A stretch of 64,000 nt of DNA. Source: Setaria digitata (taxonomy: Eukaryota > Nematoda > Chromadorea > Rhabditida > Setariidae). Each line of letters opens with the position of its first letter. The first letter of the stretch is position 1. Of the stretch, positions 38,401-49,700 are shown piece by piece. The notes under the pieces were generated by a model. It had not been told where the DNA came from. It ran no database searches and worked only from the letters and a program-made list of their open reading frames with translations. The position numbers and the translations under genes are program-made. The stretch lies in the NCBI GenBank assembly GCA_003640385.1, contig RCAB01000216.1, positions 1 through 64,000 of the forward strand, given 5' to 3'.

Positions 38401-41400
38401 GTGCAGAAAAGGTTTGTAACCAGTACGCTATCTTCAGATTCCTCTTTTTTATAGCAAATAGTCTAGCTAAATGAATTTCAGCCTTTCTTCGAGTTCAAAT
38501 TTTTCGTTGTAGGCCGGAAATTCTGAAGCAGGAAATGAAGGTATTCTTCGTGAAATATAATGATCCAATTTACGTGAAAATGGAAAAGCTTGATATAATG
38601 ATTCGCCTTGCACAACAAAATAACATCAATCAAGTACTAAGCGAGCTGAAAGAGTAAATTTTACCTCACTTACCGTCCGAAATTTGATATTATTCAGCGA
38701 ACATTTGACAAATGATTTTGTTCAGAAGCATAGAACACAACTACTTTAATCGTAATTCAGGAAGTTTTACGTGGCTTACCTTTCGAAAACTGTGGGAAGT
38801 GTCCAAACATTTCAGTATTTGACAGGTTTTAATCGTAATCCGAAAAGTTTTTGCGGCATGTGTTATCGTTATTAGTCCTCGTTTTGCTCACGCACATGCC
38901 ATTGTATTGTCAACGGTGAAGGGTAGGAAATTAGTGAGGATGTTGGCAGAAAATTCTGAATTTACTGGGCAACTAAGGAGTTGCTTAATGTGTTATAAAC
39001 TAGATTTGAATTTCATTGTGAATGGCTGTTTCTTGTAGGTTTTGTTAGTGTTTTGAAATTTGAAGGAAAAACTGATATTTTATTACCCAAGGAAAATCAA
39101 AGTATGATGTCTTATGATGTTTGATAAAACAAATATATGACTGAAAAAAACATCAGCTGAAAGAAAATATTAATTATGAACGGCTATTTTTTGTAGGTTG
39201 AATCAATACAACTTATAAAATTGAGTAAATACTGCTTCTGCGATTTCCATCTACAATTTTCAATAATTTTAAATTCCTGCAGAATGGGCATGTGTTGTCA
39301 CACATTTTTTGTACTTCATATTTTTGAAAATATTTGTTTGAAAAATCTGTTAAATCATGCCAGAATTGCGCCAATTTTCATAGGTATGCAACAGAAGTGG
39401 ACGTTGATTTTGTAAGGAAAGCAGTTCGTGCAATTGGTCGTTGCGCTATCAAAGTGGAGCAAAGTGCTGAAAAATGTGTTAGCACGTTGTTGGATTTAAT
39501 ACAAACGAAAGTAAATTATGTTGTCCAGGAAGCCGTTGTTGTTATTAAGGTATTTTATAGATTTTCTTCCTCTCTTATTATCGGGAGATCATTTCATTTT
39601 TTTTACTATTGACACATAAAATAGAAAACTTTTTGCCAAAAATCAGGTGACTTCGAAGTGCCATTTCAAATTGCATAAGGGAAAGGGACTAGTAAGGAAG
39701 GATAATGGTTTTATGATTTAAAATCATAAATTTTCTTTTAAAGTGATTGATTTTTTACCTTTGGGTTTCAGAAATGCCAAAAGTTGTAAATATGTGTATT
39801 CGTTTTATTAGATATTTCAGTTGAGCTTAAAATGTCTCACGCTTGCACTCTCAGTGCTGTAAACTGCCTTGTTATTTTTGTGGATTTTATTTTCTCATAT
39901 ATTCTTATTACCAAATCTAATTGTGATTTCATCAAAATTTAAGGGTTTCAGGATATTTTCCGCAAATATCCAAATAAATATGAAAGTATAATCTCTACGC
40001 TTTGTGAAAATCTTGATACATTGGATGAGCCGGAAGCTCGTGCATCAATGATTTGGATAATAGGCGAATACGCAGAACGTATAGATAATGCTGATGAGCT
40101 ACTAGAATCTTTTGTTGAGGGTTTTCATGATGAAAATACACAGGTAAGGATGAATGGCTTTCGAGGTTCTCTTAATCGGTTCTACAATTATCCAAAAAAA
40201 AAAAAAAGTCCTGCAATAGTCGAATTTTTTCTAGTATTTGATGAAAGAACTGTTTGCTTAAATTTACGAAGCTTTAATTCAAAAGCAAAATTGTTTCATG
40301 GATGCATACTGATTCTTCTGGTTTCAGGCAGTAACTGCTGGTAGGAGTTTAGTTCTGGCTGCAGTAAAATTAGGTCTCTAGTCGATGTTTTTTATTTTTG
40401 GGGAGTTAAATCTTTTGTTCTTTTAGGTTCAACTACAATTGCTTACGGCAGTAGTAAAGCTATTCTTGAAACGTCCAAGTGAAACTCAACAACTCGTGCA
40501 GCGAGTATTGTCGTTGGCAACTCAGGACAGTGATAATCCGGATTTGCGTGACCGCGGATATATTTACTGGCGTTTATTAAGTGCGGACCCAGCTGCTGCG
40601 AAAGAAGTAATTTAATTTCCATTACTAGTTTAGCCTTCTAAAGAGAAAGAAAGGATAATGTCAAAAAATAGTTTCTCAACATACAAAGTAGAAATCCACT
40701 TAAATTCTTTTAGACCTGAAATATTTGAAATGCGTCGGAAAGAGCTTTATAAATTTTTTCCATTCTTTTTTTAATCAAAGCAATGAGTATTTTAGGCTTG
40801 TCGTCGCAGGTGTTATCATCATGATTGTGCATTTACAAGATATCATTCTTCATTTTGTACCTTTTCTGAAAGTTGAAATAGATAGTGAAATTGATAAAAC
40901 AGTATGTTGAAAATCTATTCTTCAGTCCTCGTTCCTTATCCACAGTAAATTCTACACTTATTTAGGTTGTGTTGGCTGAAAAACCGCTTATTTCGGAAGA
41001 GACGGATTTGCTAGAGCCGTCCCTGCTAGATCAACTTGTTTGCCATATTGGTTCGCTAGCATCTGTTTATCATAAACCACCGTCATCTTTCGTTGATATC
41101 ACGAAACATCCTCTGAGAACCGCAAATGTTACTATGGGGTTAGAATTAGATATTTTACTTAACAAAAAGAGCTCACGTTTGTTCTTTTCTTTCACTCTGT
41201 CATTTATTGTGATCATTCTGCATAAAGTCTGAACCCTTTTGCTCTTGGCTAATTTTGGTTTTTTGAAAAAATCAGAAAAAAACATGAGATTTTTCAAGTT
41301 AAGACAGTTGTTTCTTTGGCGTTTAATTGTATTTTTTTTTTTTTTTTTTTTTTTAGCAAATATGATTACAATGAATGACAGTTAGGAGTTGCAAAAGTAA

Positions 41401-44400
41401 CTGAACATTTCGGTAAGGAAATATTTGTAGAATAAACAATTAAACGTCCTTTAAAATCTCACTTTTAAACCGTTCCGCTCAGTCTTCTTATTATTTTTGT
41501 TTTTTTGTTTTTCTTTTCTAGAAAATAAATGTAAAGCAGCACGGATTATAATTTGTTCATTACAAGCATAGTACAATAATCTGTTTGAAGTTGAAATCAA
41601 ATCGGAATATTCTTATTTATTTGTATGGTAGCTCACATCTATTTTTTTTCGATGGATTCATTGTCTGGAAAATTCATTTATTTTAATAGTTAGAGTTGTC
41701 TATTTATTATCATTCTCGTATTTTTAATTATAGTTCCTATAATATTATTAAGTGTGCATTTCGCTCTTCATATTTGAAACTGCATTTCATTGCAGTTCAT
41801 TTCAGACGCATAATATGCAATCTTGTTTTTGTCTAGAAGTAATCGAAATTAGCTGAAAAAAGTTCCTCTGGAGTGCATAAATCGATTATTTAAAGTTCAC
41901 GGTGTGTTTTATTTCCGTAATTTTCTTTCAGTTCTACATAAGAAAAAAAACATAAATGTTTCAGAACAACTCAAGTTATGACAGAAGCTGGTGATTCAGC
42001 GAATCGATCAAGCGGTGCAACGGAAACAACACAAGCACCAACAGTGATACCGTCACAGGATACATTAATCGCTAATCTTTTATCGCTTGACTTATCGGTA
42101 CCAACTACTGGCGTTACTGCGCATGGTAAGAGCATATTTATGTATAACTTACCAAAAAAGAATTCTAGTTTAGAATTTGCTTAAATGGAGATTAGTCATT
42201 GCGCATATTTCAGAAATTTTTTCTCACAGTTATTTTTTTTTTTTACTTTTTTTTCTTTTCAACTTGAAATATAGGGATGGATTCTTACCAGCCAGCACCG
42301 ATGTCTTCGGGTCTCGACGACTTGTTAGGTCTTGGATCCGATGGACTGCTTGGTGATGTTAGTGGCACAGTCTCATCACCTACAGTACCAGCTCAAATAT
42401 TACCTCAGACAAATGCTGGAGTAATTTTTGGTGCTCCTCCACCTATGCCTGTCCCTCCTGCACCAGCGCCTTCTTTTGCGCAAGTTTGTTTTTATCTCCC
42501 ATTCAAATAGATTCATGCTTATTTGACTGCTGCAACACAACTTTGATTTTGAGATTTCTCAAATTTTTTTTATCAATATTTCAAGTCTAACTTTCATTAG
42601 CGGATTTTAGTTGCTTGAAAAAAATAATATTTATCGTCTTTTCAGAGTACAGTTCCTTCGTCTGGCCTAGCACCTCCTGCACCAACAATTACCGCTGCTT
42701 CCAATCCATTTACCGGTTTGAGTGACCTTTTTGGTGGATCTGTAGTGGAGACACCAATGCTTTCCGGTTCAGTAGGATATGTGGCTCCAAAAACTGTGAG
42801 TTTTCTAATTTTTCTTTCTTCAAAGTACTCTTTGAATGACATGTTTGAAATTGTTTTTCATTATTTAAACTTTTTTCTCTATTTTCAAAATCACTACTTT
42901 TCTGCGCTTGTCCGTCCATTAGTTATCCGTCAAGATTTTTATTCTTATTTCTTCTTGAATTTCACTTCTTAAAATTTTATGTCTTTTCATATTTCAGGTT
43001 TGGTTGGAAGCTAGTAAGGGTAAGGGTACACAAATTGAAGGAACTTTCGTTCGTCGTGGTGGGCAGATTTACATGGATATGACTTTTACTAATCGCGCAA
43101 TGCAGCCTTTCACTGGATTTGCTATCCAGTTTAACAAAAATTCGTAAGTGGTAGTTAATATTCAAAAATTGTTTTAATAAAAGTAATTCATCTTGAACTG
43201 ACAGTCATTTTCCTGATAGTGATTAAAATTCTTCCCTTTTTATTTTGGATTTTTGAAGCAACTCGATTAGATAAATTTCGCTTTTTTGCAAAGGCTCCAT
43301 CAGTCTTTAACCTATTTTTTCGGACTCTAGAAAATGAGCTCCGAATGTATGATTAATTTGGGAATGTAAAGTTAATTGGAATCTTGAAATAGAAGACAAC
43401 CGCTTGTTGGTTACTTTTAGAGTACGATAGAAATTTTATATATTTTAGGTTTGGTTTAATTCCAGCCGAACCACTTCAGATAAGTTCACCACTTTACCCT
43501 AATCAATCAGTACAGACTCTGCTTCCATGTCGTACCAATGGTCCAGTACAGAAAATGGAACCACTTACCAATTTGCAGGTTCAACATTTGAACTATGCTT
43601 TCAAACGAATAATGAGGGGAATACTGCAAGGTGTAGAAGGATATTTCACATGGTGTTCTAGATCAAAATTTGAGTTGAATCACTGCATTTTTTTTTTTTT
43701 TTTTTTTTGCAATATTTTTATGACGAAGGAAATCATCATAGGAATCTACTTATTAACTTATGAGAAGAAAGAAGGTAGGAATAATTTTCGACGTTAATAA
43801 TATTTGCATTTGCATATATTTCTTATTGATTTTGATATATCTAATTATTTTTACGTTGTTTGTTTTCACCGTTCTTTTTTTTTCGATGTAAGTTGGATTA
43901 AAGTAAGCGGACCTTTTATGATAATCTACAGATCAATACTGAGATCCATGCTGCTTGCGGTTATATAAACATCAGTAGATGTGTTACACTGAATATCTGA
44001 GAAACGTATTAGCCTCATCAAATGCATTTCGCCTGCATTTGTTTTACTTCAGGTGGCTGTAAAAAATGATGTTGGTGTGTTTTATTTTGCTATCATCGTA
44101 CCACTGAACATGTATTTTGACGAAAGTGGTCAGATGGATAAACGAGATTTTCTACAAATGTGGAAAGAAATACCGGAACAAAATGAAGTGCAGTTTACTA
44201 TCAACAATGTCAAAGGTCTTAGCGCAGGTTTGTTGACATTTATCTTTTGTGTTTTCATCTAAACAAATCAGTAATTGCATATGAATAAATTGGAAATACT
44301 GATGCAGTTTCAGCCGTTGTGTATGAAAAATGTCCATGAGGGTCAGGCACTTCAGTTCACTAATTCTAGGCTTTGAAAAGCTTTCGGTTTACTCACTCGC

Positions 44401-44908
44401 TTTTTGTAGCATTGATGGAGATTGCTCTAATGTGTCCTGCAAAAGGGAAGACTAATTACTAACTTGTAATCTGATCAGGTTGCAGTCAGATGCACTCAGG
44501 GACTTTTCTTAGTTCATTGCAAAATCTATTTTTCCTTTCACTGCAGATGACATATGTACCAAGCTCCAACAAAATAATGTATTCACTGTGGCTCGTCGCA
44601 ATGTAGAAGGTCAAGAATTACTTTATCATTCGATCAAGTACACCAATCAGATTTACGTATTATCGGAGCTTAAAATGCAAGAAGTGTCACAACCTCTTAC
44701 GGTGAATGCTTTTCTCTGAGTGCGATTTGCGTTAATATTGCTGTGACGGTCAGGTGGATCTCCTATACAAAATCAGTTAGGTTGCTGACGATGCTTATGT
44801 ACTTTTGGGAGACCTTGATTTATTTCATTTCAGTTATCTTTGAAGTCGCGTCATACTGCAGCAACAGCAAGCATGAATGAGATGTATCAACTGATTATTT
44901 CCTGTTGA
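35252..44908 (+). CDS. apb-1: AP-1/AP-2 complex beta subunit (beta-adaptin)
   Basis: Large subunit of the clathrin adaptors at the trans-Golgi and plasma membrane. Twenty exons join in phase into about 993 residues: 35252-35288, 35708-35813, 36057-36192, 36553-36624, 36760-36933, 37371-37552, 38190-38411, 38513-38653, 39384-39549, 39952-40143, 40427-40606, 40966-41138, 41965-42125, 42275-42483, 42646-42795, 42998-43143, 43449-43578, 44053-44227, 44547-44701, 44834-44908. The N-terminus [19 protein letters not shown] and the helical-repeat trunk (to about 580, for example [20 protein letters not shown]) closely match animal AP1B1/AP2B1. The hinge holds a clathrin box, LLSLDL at 632-637, and is Pro/Ser rich and somewhat longer than in vertebrates (total about 940-950 there). 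The ear starts near 768 and includes [17 protein letters not shown]. Nematodes use one beta chain for both AP-1 and AP-2, so this is probably the shared subunit. Phase closes exactly at every junction. The C-terminal end is less conserved. Confidence 0.97.
35371..35436. repeat. TA microsatellite interrupted by an assembly gap
   Basis: An alternating TA run enters and leaves 21 undetermined bases (35401-35421) within the first beta-adaptin intron. The true length is unknown. Confidence 0.95.
38858..38985 (+). pseudogene. Decayed duplicate of beta-adaptin exon 7 inside intron 8
   Basis: This segment matches exon 7 (38190-38411) over its first half: ATTAGTCCTCGTTT, GCTCACGCA, TTGTCAACGGTGAAGG, AAATTAGTG, TCTGAATTT and GGGCAACT recur in the same order. 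Relative to the exon it has two 3-base deletions and many substitutions, plus one extra base near its 5' end that puts a stop in the original frame. The parent exon is intact and splices normally. The preceding 30 bases also echo sequence at 38745-38775, so the duplication was local and complex. Confidence 0.85.
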
Positions 44909-46705
44909 TGTGATGTAAGAAAAAATACATCATAATAATGTACGTTTCAAACAAATGGCTGGACAACTTCTTGGTAATGCACATATCTTTCATGGGTAGT
45001 TACGTCCGGAATACCATTTTGGCATCATTTTGCTTTAAGTAAATGTTTCTTCCATGATAAGTTATGGTGAGCTATCTTTTATAAAAAAAGAAAAAAAATT
45101 AAGGTATTCTTTCTTTTTGTTTTGCTTATTTTTCTTTTGTTTAAGAATATCGGTTACTAAGTATTTATTATTGTACTTCCTGTCTCATTCCATTTATTGC
45201 ATTCCCCAATGTATGAGCTCTAATATTTTTCTTACTCGCACTATCGCCGCCCTTGATTTGAAATAAATATTATCTGAGGTTTCACGTTATCTGTTGGTTT
45301 TCGTAAACTCAAGTATATATTGTGGATGGATGCACGCTGACAAAAATGCATATTAATTTTGAATGGACACAGTAGTAAATATCGGGATCATTTCAAGGTT
45401 GCTGAACTAAGAGCATTATGGTTTCACATTGTAAAGGAGTCTGACTGTTAAAATTTCATAGATTTGGAAGAAATTAATTGAGCCGTATACAAATTGATGC
45501 GGTTGTATTCTTATCGTGATAGCTGTGTTTCATAGGTTGGATCTGTAGATGAATAAGATCCATAGCAGTAGGAATCCTCGTTGAAAATTTTTAATGGTTT
45601 TAACTTTGGATTTACTCATGTAAACTACCCGACCAATTCGCTTAGTACATGTTTTGACACTATTCCTAAATACTGGACTGTATGCTATTACTATTACTAT
45701 AACTATCGTTATTCAGTGATTGGAAGAAGTAGGATGCAGTTTCGACATAATCACATCTTGTAGTAAGCGTTTTCCATTCAGAACTGAATTGGACTGAAGG
45801 GATCTTTCGTACCACAGGCGCAACAATACATTTATTAGTTTCTAGGAAGTAACCGCCTTTTTCTTACTAAAATTAACAGGATGTACGAAATTTTGATGGT
45901 GCGAACACAGATCTCGCGTACACCTCAGCAGTAGAATTCTGTAAGATAATTGCAGAGCAAGCAAACATCGGCTAGTCCACAGTTGATTAACAGTACTTTG
46001 TCAACTAGCAAAGTTGAATCATTTGTAAGAAACTAAAGTTTATCTATAATATCCGATGCATAGCATGCTTTGATTCTACCCTACACAATACGCGGATAAT
46101 GGTTAATCGGAATCGGACATTATAGATAGGTAACAATGCTGAAACAACAAATGACAGGAAAAGAATAGAAGATGTAGGCAGAAGGTGCTAGAATGAAATT
46201 TTCATGCAGTAATCGAAAAGTGAAAAACAAAGGAATTCTATATGATTCTGATGTATCACAGTAAACAGGAAAATAAATCAGAAGGCAAGAATGAAACATT
46301 TACAAGGAAACGAAGGCATGAAAGAAGAAAGGTAAGTTGAACAAGATATTTGTTCACTTATGTTGTATGCTCACGTCTATCAACTTAGATGAATGTTAAA
46401 GATATCATTTATGAATTTGTTTCTTCAACAAATACAAGTGCTTATTCTTTGATTATAGTTGCGTTCTACACGCTAATTTCAGCCTAATGTGAATTAAGTA
46501 ACACATGGCTGTGAAATATTTAATTAGAGATTTCTTTTCGAAAAAAACATTTCTAAAATCTGATTGCAGGAATGAGTGCTGCTGACAACTTTTTCTTTCA
46601 ATTAAAAATTTTGTAAAGTTCATGAAATTTCGGAGAATATTTTAAAGGAGAAGCAAAAATTTTGAAGAATTTACATGAGCTACGATGAAAAATCCATCGA
46701 TATTT
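44909..46705. other. Convergent intergenic region
   Basis: Lies between the 3' ends of beta-adaptin (+) and the PTB-domain gene (-). It contains the beta-adaptin 3' UTR with AATAAA at 45262. No coding exon is supportable here. Confidence 0.6.
45262..45267 (+). terminator. Poly(A) signal of beta-adaptin
   Basis: AATAAA about 350 bases after the stop codon, the first canonical signal downstream of the gene. Confidence 0.55.
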
Positions 46706-49700
46706 TCAATAAATGACAGCGGTAGTACGCTGTTGTTGTTGTTGCTTATTATTATTAGTATTATTACTAATATGCATTTCACTAAATGTAGTGTCATAAT
46801 CGGCAGGTGGCGTCTCAGGCCTTCCTACAATATTAAGTGTTTCTCGTACGATTGTCCCCATACCTGTTGTTGTACCATGATGATGATTATTACTAGTGGC
46901 CATCGAATGATTGTGATTATTCGCAACAACGGTTGTTGCTATTGGCATTGATCGTGCTGTTGCCGAAAACGCCTATAAAATTTTTCATTTTCTAGAATAT
47001 TATATAAAGTATTTCTTCCAATTTGAACATTCAAACTTCTACGTCATTAATATGATGCCAATTAAGTGAATAATTGCGGATAAGATAGAGGTAGAGACTG
47101 TATTGTTTTACTCATCCTTTTTATTTGTTTTCCTTCTTCATCTTTAAAATAGTTACGCATTTGTTATTGCATTCTTTATAATTTTTTTCTCGCGCATTTG
47201 AGCAGTAACATATTATAGTATTGATAATACTGGGAAACAGACAGCCGATTATTTGTAATAAGGTAATAAAGGATTTGTGCATAGATATATTGAAATAATC
47301 ATTAGTATTTTGACCTTTGAGGTATTCGAACTGGCTAAATGATTATTCATTTGTACTTTAGTCAGGTTTCTCTTAAACTGTTTACAATTTTCAAAATTAC
47401 TCGAAAAGCTAGCATAATCATTTTAATGCAGCTGAGAGTTAGACTAATTAGCTCTCTTCAATAGACAGACATATCGGTCATTTCAAGTTACTGTAAAAAC
47501 TTCAACCTTCTCATTTAAATGTGGTTTTCGATATATACTTGCTTCATAAGAATCCCAAAATTGCGATGAATCGTCGTTTTCAGATGTAGCTGCCATGCGC
47601 CTCGAGCTTGTTTGAGACTCAGCGCCAGCTGATCCCTGCAATTTCATATTCCAAATCAAGAAGACGACTAATTTTTCCACTTAAACTTCCGATTCATAGT
47701 TGGGGGATGGGACAAAAATTGGNATTTTTCATTTTTCCATTTTTTTTCCACTTAAATTTTTTCACTTAAACTAATTTTTCTAATTTTTTTAATTAATTTT
47801 TCCACTTAAACTTCCGATTCATAGTTGGGGGATGGGACAAAAATTGGTTTTTAGAGTTTGGCTTCATTGGCAGTTATTAATGAAATCGTGCAGAATTTCC
47901 ACCATTCAATGACCTAGATTACAGAAGTTACTCTAGCTGTTGATTTCAACTGCGATTTTCACCATCTAACCTTGTTGTTATGCTGTGAACTCCTTTGTCT
48001 TTTTAAAGAATCATAATACGCATCATACTGATCTGTTAAATAATTTCCCGGTTGATAACTGGCTTGCGGCGGCATATAGGGTGCATTTCCTGGCAAATAA
48101 ATAGGCTCCTCGTAAGCCGGTCTCCTTGGCAACGTACCATAGACCGATTCAGGACCTGTAATGATCGGTCCATCCGGTGGCGTTCGTGGACGTCCCATAG
48201 GAGGTGGCATTGGTCCGTACGGAGACACAAATCGTGGCGGTAGTACTCCAAAATGTGGTGGCGCAAGAGGATAGAGACCGGGCGGTAAATGTGGTGGCAT
48301 TCCTGAAATCATGGCAGTGGTAGTGGAAGCTGTATGATAATGTTGCTCCTCAGTTAATCGCATCATCCAACTGACAATCTGTGAAGATACTAACCAAAGT
48401 TTGGTGGAGGTGCTCCGATCACTGGCATGACACGATGCAAGGGTGGTAGCAAATGCGGAGGTGGTGGCGATGGTGGCGGAAATGGCACAAATAAGGGTGG
48501 TCGCATTAATGGATGTGTTGACATCATGTGTGGTAATGGTAGTGATCCACCACGAAAGTGCGGTGGAAACATACCTGGATACATGCCTGAATACGATTGG
48601 TATACAACACACCTGCCGCTGTTAACAGCTAATATGAATAGTTATTACTAATGCTTAAAAATAGAGAATGTTGAACTTCTCTAATATATATCATAAATTT
48701 CGGTTAGAATTTTCATATATTATTTCTTAATTTAATTAAAATGATTAAGTCTGCTTGGATTGGACTGAATTTATTTTCATGTTAGGGGAGTTTAGATTTA
48801 GAATAATGGACAAATTTCATCTAAACAAATGCATCTTCCTTGTACGGTCCGTTCATCTCAAGTCTCCGGCACTTGAAATATTTACACAGTTCATAAAATC
48901 TTCAAATACTTGTTAAATTTTTCAGTATAATAATCAGTTACATACCAGGACACGGCGCTTCACCACTGCCATCACCGATGCCCCCACTACCACATACCAC
49001 GTCAATATCGCTACCCGCTCGTCGTGAAAATGAATCGATACCATTTGTATAGAGTACCAAAGCTTGATCACCTGAAATCCATTCAGCGTATTCTGGACGG
49101 TTCAATTTGAAAAGGAGTATAGAAGTAACACTAATTAATCATTTTCATCTAAATTGTTCGATTAATTTTTAAGGGAAGAAAATGTGAAAATATAGACAAG
49201 ATTAGTTAAGAAGTCGAACCAAACAGAAATTTGAAAACTTTTAATTTATTGGCTTCGTAATGAGCTCTTTTGAGTAATTTATCTTACTGTCGAACATTTT
49301 CTCCTGTTACAACTGTAGGACAGATCAAATGTCTAAAAACAGTAATTCTTACCCTTATGAAACTAATAAATTATACTTTGATAATATTCTTCCCATCACT
49401 GATAATAATCTCGCCTTTTCTCTCATTCCTCTTCCCCTCTCTCTCTCCCGTATAATTTTCAAAACGATCGGTTTTACGACCTGAGATACTGCATGAATGT
49501 AATTTTTGAGTTCAACGGCGTATTATTACACATCCCGCAATTCGCTGGTTACTAATATAATTGGACCGGTGTGAAATGATTGACATTATTATGTAGAGAA
49601 TGTATAGAAGGCTTTATCAACTCAAATATGGCTTATATCTGGTTAACAATTTTGGCTATTAAATAAAAGACAATTGTTAGGACCAAGAAAGAGCGGTGAG

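Noticed and set aside
46685..46951. Open frame on + with leucine/isoleucine runs
   Set aside because: Antisense shadow of the last exon of the PTB-domain gene, which encodes Asn, Gln and His repeats.
48427..48651. Glycine-rich open frame on the + strand (GGGGDGGGNG-like)
   Set aside because: It is the reverse strand of the proline-rich exons of the - strand PTB-domain gene, which have matching splice sites and phase.
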